NCBI GenBank assembly: GCA_903911355.1
Contig: CAIWDD010000002.1
Location: forward strand, 1 to 64,000
From: an uncultured Nodularia sp.
Lineage (GTDB): Bacteria; Cyanobacteriota; Cyanobacteriia; Cyanobacteriales; Nostocaceae
Reading direction: 5' to 3'
Length of the DNA: 64,000 bases
How positions within the stretch are numbered: position 1 is the stretch's first letter; every line of letters starts with the position of its first letter. A program made the translations under genes and the position numbers. The notes under the pieces were generated by a model. The model was not told where the DNA came from. It searched no databases and saw only the letters and a list, made by a program, of their open reading frames with translations. This document shows positions 46,150-53,440 of this stretch, in pieces.

Positions 46150-47400
46150 TCACACCAATACAGTCAATATTGCCTGTTTTAAAAGCTCCTGGGAATTTTC
46201 TTGCAGGTTATTCCAGTATTGCTGAGTGTGAATTAAATTCAGTTGCTGTTCCCCACTATAAATAGTTATGAGCTTCTCGGCAATATCCTCTGATGTCCTG
46301 ATGGGAACCAGAAAACCGTCAACCCCATGTTTGACCACAGAACCAGCATTATTAGTGGTAATGATTGGTAACTTCCAATTCAAGGCTTCGTAGGTGACCA
46401 TTGCTGAACCTTCACAAATAGAAGGAAGAACAAATACATCCGCCCATGCGTATAATTCTGCCATGCGAGAGCGGGTCACTCGTCCCAAAAAATCAGCAAC
46501 ATGGCTGTACTCAGCCACTTTTTGCGGATGAATACCGATGCCACCTGCTATTTTACAAGTAAAAGGGACTTGACCTTGCAGTTGCTTTAAAGCCTCTAGT
46601 AAATAGGGAATTCCTTTTCTCAGTCCTACTTCTCCAGCAAATAAAATCCTTAGTCCGTCTCCTCGTTCTTTCGGGATGCTACGCTGTACAATGTTTTGAG
46701 ATGTTTGACTTTCTTTAATACGTCCTAAAGCAACCACGGTGATTTTTTTGCTCTCCACACCTCTAGCTATTAAAGAATCTTTGACAAATTGAGAACCACA
46801 AATAATATGGTCAGCTAAATCTTGCTCTTGTTGCTCTCTTTGCGCTAGTTCTAAATCAGCAGCACTCACTGTAAATGGTATCTTTGACCATCCCGGACAA
46901 AGATTCTCTTCTGCTACCAGCAGTTGGTGGACTAGGGAGCGTTCCGCCAAAGTTTGGTCAAGGATACATTTTATCCCTTGCTGTTTAGCATACTGGAAAA
47001 GTTCTAGAGATGCCCCATTAAAACCATAAATTACGTTAGCATCACCCAAGCCTGTTTGAAGGATGCTTTTGTTAAATATGCTATTCGCCCACATATAAAT
47101 AGAAGATAGGTCTTTACCTTTGGTCTGGCGTAATTTCTGAGCATATTGATATCCTAAAACAGGAAAATGAATTACTCTGGCTGGATTTAAGCCTGGTTCA
47201 TATCTCTCTAAAGCTTGTTTAAATATCTGAGGTAATCTATTAACTATAATTGGCTGCTTGAGGATTGGTAATATGGGGATGTTGCCAGCGTAAAAGTCTG
47301 TGTATAAAGTATCCAACATTCCCCATTGTTTAATCAGCAAAGGCTCTTGATAATGTTTTCTAGCACCTAATTGTGCTACAGCGACTTTAGGTTTAGGCAT
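46150..47400 (-). CDS. Glycosyltransferase family 4 protein
   Basis: A 416-residue GT4 enzyme beginning MPKPKVAVAQLGARKHYQEP. Donor domain LRILFAGEVGLRKGIPYLLE and FVLPSICEGSAMVTYEALNW (E-x7-E) are clear. An acceptor part DQTLAERSLVHQLLVAEE is typical of this subgroup of cyanobacterial EPS transferases. It heads the three-to-four gene block with the Wzy-like gene. The upstream gap (47401-47995) is repetitive. Confidence 0.88.
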   Translation of the reverse strand: MPKPKVAVAQLGARKHYQEPLLIKQWGMLDTLYTDFYAGNIPILPILKQPIIVNRLPQIFKQALERYEPGLNPARVIHFPVLGYQYAQKLRQTKGKDLSSIYMWANSIFNKSILQTGLGDANVIYGFNGASLELFQYAKQQGIKCILDQTLAERSLVHQLLVAEENLCPGWSKIPFTVSAADLELAQREQQEQDLADHIICGSQFVKDSLIARGVESKKITVVALGRIKESQTSQNIVQRSIPKERGDGLRILFAGEVGLRKGIPYLLEALKQLQGQVPFTCKIAGGIGIHPQKVAEYSHVADFLGRVTRSRMAELYAWADVFVLPSICEGSAMVTYEALNWKLPIITTNNAGSVVKHGVDGFLVPIRTSEDIAEKLITIYSGEQQLNLIHTQQYWNNLQENSQELLKQAILTVLV

Positions 47401-47453
47401 GGGTGTTTGGTATATTTTAGATCAGAAGTTAGTTACAATCACATTTTCTCACT

Positions 47454-47528
47454 TCAAAGCTTATTTCTCCACAAAGCAGCGTTGGCATTAAGTCTTTCAA
47501 CCTCTTCATTGTTCCAACCCTTTTTTTA
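47454..47528 (-). pseudogene. Possible C-terminal remnant upstream of a glycosyltransferase gene
   Basis: A short frame on the minus strand, ending at TGA 47454-47456, encodes KKGWNNEEVERLNANAALWR then NKL. It is bounded upstream by a stop in a poly-A stretch. The wording is protein-like (a helical C-terminus), but the parent gene is not recognised. Confidence 0.2.
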
Positions 47529-47658
47529 TGGAAGTAATAAGTGGAAGGGTTATAAATGCCCTGCCACTAACGGCAAGAACTCTCGCAGTTCCCTTAAAAC
47601 AGAAAAAGGGGTAAAATATAGTCATCCTATTTGACTTGAGAAATTATGAGTGAGGAAA

Positions 47659-47879
47659 GGGAACAGGGAACAGGGAACAGGGAACAGAAATTGTTCATGA
47701 ATCATTTAGGATTGCTATATATATCAGATATCTGAGAGGATGTTTGGAAAGTGTTAAACAGGTAATTTTTATATTAGGGAACAGGGAACAGGGAACAGGG
47801 AATAGGGAGGAGGGAGGAGGGAATGGGGGATAGGGAATGGGGGATAGGGAATAGGGAATGGGGAATGGGGAATGGGGAA
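47659..47879. repeat. Heptanucleotide tandem repeats (STRR-like)
   Basis: Four units of GGGAACA at 47659-47686, and a degenerate array of GGGAACA, GGGAATA, GGGAGGA and GGGAATG units at 47777-47879. Short tandemly repeated repetitive heptamers are characteristic of heterocystous cyanobacteria. Related short runs occur near 427, 27627 and 54191-54218. Confidence 0.85.
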
Positions 47880-47984
47880 CGCACAAAAAAACAATAAAAT
47901 CCAGTTCCCTCCCCTTACAAGGGGAGGGTTAGGGTGGGGTGAAACAATATTTGATACACTAATCATACCTTTTAAAACATCCTC
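47736..47984. mobile_element. Possible MITE carrying the heptamer array and 90-bp repeat
   Basis: GAGGATGTTT at 47736-47745 is inverted as AAACATCCTC at 47975-47984, bounding 249 bases that include the heptamer array and the second 90-bp repeat copy (47898-47985). The 10-bp ends and lack of visible target duplication leave this tentative. Confidence 0.35.
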
Positions 47985-47985
47985 T
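47898..47985. repeat. Dispersed 90-bp repeat (second copy)
   Basis: Partner of 39580-39671 in the same orientation. The hairpin CCCTCCCC...GGGGAGGG and the sequence GAAACAATATTTGATACACT are identical in both. It abuts the end of the methyltransferase gene at 47996. Confidence 0.65.
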
Positions 47986-47995
47986 GATTGCACAC

Positions 47996-48805
47996 CTATA
48001 TCTTTTGAGCAATTACTTGTAATTCTGAAGTATCTTGTTGTAGCAAACAAACTGACATTTGATGCTTTTCCAAAGTTGAAGATAGAAAAAGAGAGTCGTA
48101 TGCGATCGTATGCTTCTCACCAAAGGCAAAGATTTTTTTCTGATGAAAAATCTTTTGATTATCACACTCATTACAATTAGGCACAAATATGGCTAAGATA
48201 CCACCACTTTTCAATAGCCTTTGAAAAAGCTTAAATACATTGGATATATCTGGAAGATGCTCTAGTACATGACTAGTAAAAATTATGTCAATAGATGCGT
48301 CATTTAGATTGTTTACTTCTTCTTGCTGAATAATATCTACTCCCAGCATTTTACGCCCAAAATCAGCACGTGGCTGCGAAATCTCGAATCCAATAGCCTC
48401 ATAACCTGCTTGTTTAAATTGCCAAACACCATATCCCCATGAACAACCATAATCTAAAACTATACCTGTTGGTAAATAGGACTTTACTAGATTTATTTTT
48501 GATTCAAAATCTTTTGATGTACCTTGAAAACGACTTGACAGTAAATGTTTTAAATGCAAACTATCTGGCAAATCAGTTGTCATTCCCTCTTTATAGTTAG
48601 ACTGGTAAAATCTTAAGTTTGTTTCTGGCGTTTCTTTCGGAAATCTAAACATCAAACCACATTTCTCACATTTTCTCAACTGAACAACAAGATACTTCCG
48701 ACCCAAGACCTTTGCTTGAGTGTGATGGCAAAAGGGGCAAGTTTCATCCATTTGCACATCAAAGTAAGCTTTTACTACTTGAGCTAAATATGTCAGCTTT
48801 GACAT
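47996..48805 (-). CDS. Class I SAM methyltransferase with N-terminal zinc ribbon
   Basis: A 269-residue protein. The N-terminus has CPFCHHTQA and LRKCEKCGLMFRFP (four Cys, residues about 19-50), a zinc ribbon frequent in sugar methyltransferases. Then comes GIVLDYGCSWGYGVWQF (motif I), GFEISQPRADFG, IIFTSHVLEHLPDI and GGILAIFVPN. It probably methylates a sugar or lipid-linked sugar of the exopolysaccharide. It lies 30 bases downstream of the ABC exporter gene on the same strand, so the pair is likely one transcript. Confidence 0.87.
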   Translation of the reverse strand: MSKLTYLAQVVKAYFDVQMDETCPFCHHTQAKVLGRKYLVVQLRKCEKCGLMFRFPKETPETNLRFYQSNYKEGMTTDLPDSLHLKHLLSSRFQGTSKDFESKINLVKSYLPTGIVLDYGCSWGYGVWQFKQAGYEAIGFEISQPRADFGRKMLGVDIIQQEEVNNLNDASIDIIFTSHVLEHLPDISNVFKLFQRLLKSGGILAIFVPNCNECDNQKIFHQKKIFAFGEKHTIAYDSLFLSSTLEKHQMSVCLLQQDTSELQVIAQKI

Positions 48806-48835
48806 TTCTTCTCCTGACTCCTTGTTATGAATGAT

Positions 48836-50632
48836 TTAAGATACAACACCGACTTTCTGGGCTTGATTTAAAGCATAGTAGTAACCTTCACTAACCATCA
48901 ATTCTGAATGACTACCTTGCTCCACAATTTCCCCCTGGTTCAAAACAATAATTTGATCAGCTTGGCGAATGGTTGATAACCTATGGGCAATAACTAATAC
49001 AGTGCGGTTTTTGCCCATAGCATCTAATGCTTGTTGTACAATGCGTTCAGAATTGCTATCTAATGCACTGGTAGCTTCATCTAAAATTAAAATTTCTGGA
49101 TTGCGGATAATCGCCCGAGCAATTGCTAACCGCTGCCGCTGTCCGCCAGATAACCGCACCCCGCGATCGCCTAAAATAGTATCCCAGCCTTGGGGTAGCT
49201 CTTGAATAAACTCCTCTGCATAAGCCTGTCGAGCTGCGTCGAGAATTTCTACATCACTAGCTTGAGGGTTACCATACTGAATGTTTTCCCTCACAGTAGC
49301 ATTAAATAAAAAGGTATCTTGACTGACAACGGCCAGCCGTTGGCGGAAGGAATTAACATCTAAATCTCGAATATCAACCCCATCAATACTTATCCTTCCT
49401 CCATCGGGATCGTAGAATCGTAAAAGTAAGTCTGCCAAAGTGGATTTGCCTGAACCCGAAGCTCCTACTAGAGCAGTGACGGTGCCTTTGGGAATTACCA
49501 TACTCACTGCATTGAGGGTTGGCTTGTTGCTCTGGGGATAACTAAAACTCACAGACTCAAAGGAAATCTGCTGTGTTACCCCCGTAAATTGCCGTGAGCC
49601 ATTGACAATATCAGGTGTTTTAGTTTGCTCTAGGAAATATTCAATGGCGTAAAAACTGGGTAATAAGTTAGCTATGGATACTCGCAATCCATTGATCTGG
49701 TTAATGCGAGGAAACATTCTTACCATCACCAATAAGAAAGTGAGTAGAAGGGGCAAAACCAACTCTTGAGACAGTAGCCGGTTACCCAAAATAATTAAGA
49801 TTACTAGTATGAATATTCCACAGGTATCAGAAATGGGTTGAACTGCCGCCTGCCCAGCCCAGGAACGGATGTCAGCAACATAACGCTGCTGCAATGTATA
49901 CTGGATGCGCCGTTCTTCATAGGCTTCTGCTGTATAAGATTTAATAACTCGGATGCCACTAATTAGTTCAAATACGCGGCTGGAAAACTCTTCAATGCTT
50001 TGGGATACCTTTTGTGAGTATGCTTTCACCGATGAAACAATTCTTTTTAATCCCCAAGCAATACCAGCTATCATCACGCAAGCCATAAGGGTTAACTGCC
50101 AGGAAATACTCCCAAGTAACACCACAAAGGAAAAAATTATTAAACTTTCACTAAACATTGATCCTATGTGTAGAGTCAACATTTCACAACGCTGGGTTTG
50201 CTCATTGACATAACTGAGTAAATCTCCGCCACGGGCTTGGCTGTAGTAGGAAATTCCTAGAGACAAGAAACGATCAATACAAATTGAACGCAGGTTTAAT
50301 CCTGCCTTCAACATCAATTTCCGCAGGTTAAGGTCTGCTAAAAATCTCACAACTCCTTTAGTGACAGACAAAGTTAGCAAGCAAGCAATAATCACACTCA
50401 GTTGTTGTTCAGCGGGAAACTTATTAAAAAAGCTCAGAAAAGACTTGATTACAGAGTTACCCCCTAACGAGGTGGTTTCCACACCTCCCCCAGCCAGTTT
50501 TTCTAGGAGTGGTATAACTAGGGATAGTGTCGCCCCTTCCATGAGGGATGCTATTGTCGTTAGTAATACTGTTCCGGCAATTAATTTAGGAAAAGGCCGA
50601 ATTAAGGTAATAAATGGCCAGGATACTTTCAT
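48836..50632 (-). CDS. ABC exporter, permease-ATPase fusion (MsbA/HepA-like)
   Basis: A 598-residue half-transporter: membrane domain with six helices (about residues 18-310), then an ATPase domain with Walker A GASGSGKST (about 378-386), signature LSGGQRQR and Walker B ILILDEATSALD. The type exports lipid-linked oligosaccharide or glycolipid; the heterocyst glycolipid/polysaccharide exporter HepA belongs here. The exopolysaccharide context suggests a flippase role in place of Wzx, of which none is seen. The start faces the decayed nucleotide-sugar gene fragments at 50.7-51.1 kb. Confidence 0.88.
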   Translation of the reverse strand: MKVSWPFITLIRPFPKLIAGTVLLTTIASLMEGATLSLVIPLLEKLAGGGVETTSLGGNSVIKSFLSFFNKFPAEQQLSVIIACLLTLSVTKGVVRFLADLNLRKLMLKAGLNLRSICIDRFLSLGISYYSQARGGDLLSYVNEQTQRCEMLTLHIGSMFSESLIIFSFVVLLGSISWQLTLMACVMIAGIAWGLKRIVSSVKAYSQKVSQSIEEFSSRVFELISGIRVIKSYTAEAYEERRIQYTLQQRYVADIRSWAGQAAVQPISDTCGIFILVILIILGNRLLSQELVLPLLLTFLLVMVRMFPRINQINGLRVSIANLLPSFYAIEYFLEQTKTPDIVNGSRQFTGVTQQISFESVSFSYPQSNKPTLNAVSMVIPKGTVTALVGASGSGKSTLADLLLRFYDPDGGRISIDGVDIRDLDVNSFRQRLAVVSQDTFLFNATVRENIQYGNPQASDVEILDAARQAYAEEFIQELPQGWDTILGDRGVRLSGGQRQRLAIARAIIRNPEILILDEATSALDSNSERIVQQALDAMGKNRTVLVIAHRLSTIRQADQIIVLNQGEIVEQGSHSELMVSEGYYYALNQAQKVGVVS

Positions 50633-50663
50633 TACATCTTTAATTAATTATTTATGTTTATGT

Positions 50664-50813
50664 TTACGAACCCATGGAGCAGGTATGAGACCAGATGCGT
50701 GTCTGTTTTCCATTGCGATTTACTCCGGTTGGTTTGTCCGGGGCTAATTGCTCCAACAGGTCACAAATCATCTGGACAACATTGATGCTACGCAATTTCT
50801 CATGTCTAGACAT
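50664..50813 (-). pseudogene. Fragment of a dTDP-glucose 4,6-dehydratase-like gene
   Basis: A 49-codon frame contains RHEKLRSINVVQMICDLLEQ then LAPDKPTGV, recalling the stretch after the conserved GxxNE motif of RmlB-type dehydratases (N-x-E-V-V-x-x-I-C-x-x-L-D-E-L). Both sides lose similarity: a stop precedes the Met, and the tail RIWSHTCSMGS is unrelated. It is probably a remnant of a deoxysugar gene once part of this locus. Confidence 0.45.
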
Positions 50814-50960
50814 CAACTAAAATATTATTCAGATACAAGTATACATTTTAATTTACGCCTTATGTGAGATGGGGTAGCAAAAAAGAAGGGGAAACCTCAA
50901 GATAAAGGTAACGACACCAAAGCTTGAGGTCTCCTAATGAATATGATAGATGGTTCGACC

Positions 50961-51086
50961 CTATTGACGACAATTATAGTAGTTATTCAGGTTATCGAGT
51001 CCTATAACTTCGTCACCGCGGTTTAATAGTCGCTCACTCAGGTGGAAGCCAATAAAGCCTGCAGCACCTGTAACTAAGATTTTCAT
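50961..51086 (-). pseudogene. Truncated NAD-dependent epimerase/dehydratase gene (5' fragment)
   Basis: Forty-one codons: [20 protein letters not shown], then a Rossmann strand [14 protein letters not shown], ending in a stop at 50961-50963. This is the start of a UDP-glucuronate 4-epimerase or related extended SDR of about 330 residues, cut after the first beta-alpha-beta. A hairpin of ACCTCAAG/CTTGAGGT (50894-50901, 50933-50940) lies 20 bases beyond. The break presumably follows a deletion. Confidence 0.75.
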
Positions 51087-51171
51087 TTTTTTTAACTTCC
51101 CGGTCAATATTACAGATTAAGGAAATAAATTTATCCTATTCTAGACCTGCAAAAGCAAGGAACGTCAGTGA

Positions 51172-51210
51172 CGCACCGAATCCCCTGCCTTCAGGCATGG
51201 GCAGTGTCAA
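51172..51210 (+). mobile_element. Likely right-end remnant of an IS200/IS605-family element
   Basis: GAATCCCCTGCC-TTCA-GGCATGGGC followed by AGTGTCAA is the imperfect hairpin plus terminal TCAA characteristic of IS605-type right ends in cyanobacteria. No transposase is left. The 3' end of a mazF copy starts immediately after TCAA. Confidence 0.5.
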
Positions 51211-51302
51211 GCGACAGGTAAAATTTATGGAATCCCTCCCAGAGGAGACAATGGAGGAAGTGACAGCTAAGTTACAAGCACTTCTTATTGGCTGAGAGGG
51301 GG
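51211..51302 (+). pseudogene. Duplicate 3' end of the mazF gene
   Basis: Bases from GCGACAGGTAAAATTTATGG onward are nearly identical to 52867-52955, the last third of mazF and its stop, apart from a three-base insertion before the last codons (CTT at about 51283) and one A/G change. The 5' part is missing. Position directly after the IS605-like end suggests the copy was interrupted by that element. Confidence 0.75.
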
Positions 51303-51377
51303 GAGCCGGGGAATGAATTAAGAGTCTCATAGCTGATAGGGGTAGCGTGGCGTTAGCCATAGTCGGTTAAAAACCGA
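51297..51377. repeat. Palindromic repeat (copy 4)
   Basis: GGGGGGAGCCGGGGAATGAA, AGCTGATAGGGGTAGCGTGG, CGTTAGCCATAGTCGG and AGTCGGTTAAAAACCGA (51361-51377) mirror the inverted copy at 41438-41520; the right arm of the last palindrome is truncated by the following repeat. Confidence 0.65.
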
Positions 51378-51520
51378 AATTAGTTTAATATTTGCCATCA
51401 CCTAGACAATCTAGCCGGTTTCAACCGGATTGAGCTTTCAGACTGGGGTTTTAACCCCTGGCTCTTAGCTGGTGTGGCTGGGTGTACCCAATACCAAAGG
51501 CGATCGCCCAAGGGTTGCTG
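51378..51520. repeat. 140-bp direct repeat, copy A
   Basis: Begins AATTAGTTTAATATTTGCCA, contains the stems AGCCGGTTTCAACCGG and GGGGTTTTAACCCC, and ends ACCAAAGGCGATCGCC. Copies B (51543) and C (53053) are about 90% identical by eye. The tail is shared with the palindromic repeat family. Confidence 0.8.
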
Positions 51521-51542
51521 CAAGCAGCACGCCCTAATACCC

Positions 51543-51680
51543 AATTAGTTTAATATTTGCCATCACCTAGACAATCTAGCCGGTTTCAACCGGATTGAGC
51601 TTTCAGACAGGGGTTTTAACCCCTGGCTCCTGGCTGGTTTACCCAGCTAGCTGTGCGCCCAGTACCAAAGGCGATCGCCT
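51543..51680. repeat. 140-bp direct repeat, copy B
   Basis: Same elements as copy A, 165 bases downstream, with a slightly altered tail after CCTGGCTGG. It ends next to the HicB stop codon (51689). Confidence 0.8.
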
Positions 51681-51688
51681 GTGAGTGG

Positions 51689-51916
51689 TTATGCCACCTG
51701 AAAATATTCCAGGGGGTTTTTAGCCTGGGGTAGAGGTTGGTTATTTTCTTGGTAAAGCTGAAGATAACTTTCAATCACTTGCTGCCCATGTTTGGCTGCT
51801 TCCTCATAAGTATTCCCGTGGGTATGGATGTCTTGAAAAGGGAAGTCAGGGAGGTGGACTACATAGCAGTTATCCTCTTGAGACCAGAAAATCATCATAC
51901 TATAATGTGACTTCAT
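51689..51916 (-). CDS. hicB: HicB-family antitoxin
   Basis: A 75-residue protein with the HicB fold opening (FWSQEDNCYVVHLPDFPFQD) and THGNTYEEAAKHGQQVIESY, the RNase-H-like antitoxin core. No DNA-binding helix is visible at the C-terminus, so regulation may depend on another factor. Its start overlaps the hicA stop by four bases, the standard coupling of type II pairs. It neutralises the HicA mRNA interferase. Confidence 0.88.
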   Translation of the reverse strand: MKSHYSMMIFWSQEDNCYVVHLPDFPFQDIHTHGNTYEEAAKHGQQVIESYLQLYQENNQPLPQAKNPLEYFQVA

Positions 51917-52119
51917 TGCAATTCTTCTAGTCTTGCGAGTCTTTGTTTAACTTGTTTCTCCAAGTAGATTTTAGCATCGTCACCATCTTTACCCGCAATT
52001 GTAATCGGCATATCTGCCATTTTTTCGTGAATCCAGATTGTGTGACTACCTTTACCAGTCCGTTGGATAAATCCGGCTTTTAACAACATTGCCTTTAGTT
52101 CTCGAATTTTTCTAGGCAT
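51913..52119 (-). CDS. hicA: HicA-family mRNA interferase toxin
   Basis: A 68-residue HicA: MPRKIRELKAMLLKAGFIQR, GKGSHTIWIH with the catalytic His, and ITIAGKDGDDAK. It is a double-stranded-RNA-binding-like ribonuclease that cleaves mRNA in translation arrest. Toxin first, antitoxin second, as is usual for hicAB. Located among repeats with a second TA pair 250 bases away on the opposite strand. Normal length and conserved His suggest it is functional. Confidence 0.88.
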   Translation of the reverse strand: MPRKIRELKAMLLKAGFIQRTGKGSHTIWIHEKMADMPITIAGKDGDDAKIYLEKQVKQRLARLEELQ

Positions 52120-52376
52120 TAAATTTAGAAGTTATTAAAAGTTATTAAATAACTATATTGCTCCCCGTCAATTGTAAAACACACATAAAACACATCAAAG
52201 GGATCTGGTGTTGCTGGGTGTATCCAATACCAAAGGCGATCGCTATGCAATACTAAAGGCGATAAGGATATACTTGGGATAAACAATCTTGGTTTTAGGA
52301 TGAGGTATTGTGTCCTGCTTTCCTACGGCAATCGTTTCTACTAAAACAAGATTTGATTAAAGCAGAGAGGATTATT

Positions 52377-52616
52377 GTGGCAATCATCGTTAACAAATGG
52401 GGTAATAGTCTGGGGTTAAGAATCCCACAGCCCATTGCCAGTGAGATTGGGCTTACCGTTGGCAGTGTGGTTAATATTGAGGTGGTGGGTAACAAGATTG
52501 TCATTTCCCCCATCAGGAAAAAATACCAACTGCATGAGTTACTCGATGGTGTAACCCCTGATCTGGTGGGAGGGGAATATGACTGGGGGGAACCTGTAGG
52601 TGAAGAGGAATGGTAG
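52377..52616 (+). CDS. mazE: MazE-family (AbrB-like) antitoxin
   Basis: A 79-residue antitoxin. I chose the GTG at 52377 because AGAGAGG lies seven bases upstream and the product then begins at the swapped-hairpin core AIIVNKWGNSLGLRIP with GLTVGSVVNIEV. An open frame extends to 52308, but the added 23 residues are unlike the family. The C-terminal acidic tail (GGEYDWGEPVGEEEW) would wrap the toxin. It overlaps mazF by seven bases. Confidence 0.87.
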   Translation: MAIIVNKWGNSLGLRIPQPIASEIGLTVGSVVNIEVVGNKIVISPIRKKYQLHELLDGVTPDLVGGEYDWGEPVGEEEW

Positions 52617-52948
52617 GTAAATATATTCCTTGCCGGGGTGATATTGTCAAGTTGGATTTCAATCCCACACTGGGTAGGGAGCAAGCTGGTTACCGCCCCG
52701 CTTTGATTATCACGCCCCAGCAGTTTAACCAGGTAACTAACCTAGCTCTGGTTTGTCCCATCACCAGCAAAATCAAGGGGTTAAATTTAGAAGTGGTTTT
52801 GCCCAATGGTTTGATCACCAAGGGGGCAATTCTCACCTTTCAAGTCAAAACCATTGATTGGCAGACGCGACAGGTAAAATTTATGGAATCCCTCCCAGAG
52901 GAGACAATGGAGGAAGTGACAGCTAAGTTACAGGCACTTATTGGCTGA
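52610..52948 (+). CDS. mazF: MazF/PemK-family mRNA interferase toxin
   Basis: A 112-residue toxin: IPCRGDIVKLDFNPTLGREQ, GYRPALIITPQQFNQ and LALVCPITSKIKG with the Arg and Thr of the RNase active site, then KTIDWQTRQVKFMESL. Complete by family length. Partner of the overlapping mazE. A near-identical copy of its last 80 bases lies at 51211-51302 next to an IS605-like end. The two pairs hicAB and mazEF are divergent. Confidence 0.9.
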   Translation: MVGKYIPCRGDIVKLDFNPTLGREQAGYRPALIITPQQFNQVTNLALVCPITSKIKGLNLEVVLPNGLITKGAILTFQVKTIDWQTRQVKFMESLPEETMEEVTAKLQALIG

Positions 52949-52962
52949 GAGGGGGAAGCTTA

Positions 52963-52981
52963 AGTCGGTTAAAAACCGACT
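52963..52981. repeat. Palindrome AGTCGGTTAAAAACCGACT (copy 7 of the family)
   Basis: Perfect 19-base palindromic unit 14 bases after the mazF stop. It may double as transcript end. It is followed by degenerate GCGATCGCCCAAGTGCTGC sequence. Confidence 0.65.
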
Positions 52982-53052
52982 GGTTTGCCTAGCATATAGC
53001 TGGACTACCCAAGCGATCGCCCAAGTGCTGCTTGCAGATCGCCCAGGCGCGC

Positions 53053-53195
53053 AATTAGTTTAATATTTGCCATCACCTAGACAATCTAGCCGGTTTCAAC
53101 CGGCTTGAGCTTTGAGACTGGGGTTTGAACCCCTGGCTCTTGGCTGGTGTGGCTGGGTGTAGCCAATACCAAAGGCGATCGCCCAAGGTGTGCTG
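53053..53195. repeat. 140-bp direct repeat, copy C
   Basis: Same block as at 51378 and 51543, beginning AATTAGTTTAATATTTGCC, with CAACCGGCTTGAGC and GGGGTTTGAACCCC variants. It is preceded, like copy A, by a mazF 3' end and the palindromic repeat, so a segment of about 300 bases was duplicated. Confidence 0.8.
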
Positions 53196-53221
53196 CAAGG
53201 CGATCGCCTAAGTGCTGCAAT

Positions 53222-53363
53222 TTATCCACATAGGGGAGCGGGTGAGTTATCCACACGGGGGAGCGGGTGAGTTATCCACATAGGGGAGCGGGTGAGTTAT
53301 CCACACGGGGGAGCCGGGGAATGAATTCCCCGTCTCATAGCTTAAGTCGGTTAAAAACCGACT
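53222..53363. repeat. Tandem array of four perfect DnaA boxes joined to the palindromic repeat (copy 5)
   Basis: TTATCCACA, the consensus DnaA box, occurs at 53222, 53247, 53272 and 53297, each in a 25-base unit with a GGGGAGCGGGTGAG spacer. The last unit runs into CGGGGAATGAATTCCCCG (53315-53332) and AGTCGGTTAAAAACCGACT (53345-53363). No dnaA, dnaN or rep gene is near. Confidence 0.8.
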
Positions 53364-53440
53364 GGTGTGGCTGTGTGTACCCAGTACCAAAGGCGATCGC
53401 CTCTGGTGTTGGAAGCAGATCTTATGCCGATGGTAAATAC

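Noticed and set aside
47371-47634. 87-codon plus-strand frame with KWKGYKCPATNGKNS suggesting a transposase zinc finger
   Set aside because: It overlaps the start of the glycosyltransferase antisense and only 30 residues look protein-like; not enough to call.
47695-48180. Pro/Ser/Phe-rich minus frames and a plus frame across the heptamer array
   Set aside because: Their sequence (repeats of PFPIPY) is just translated heptamers or antisense to the methyltransferase.
51136-51360. 74-codon minus frame
   Set aside because: Antisense of the mazF 3' duplicate and IS end.
53222-53321. CRISPR-like regular repeats
   Set aside because: The 25-base units are contiguous without unique spacers and contain DnaA boxes; no cas genes.
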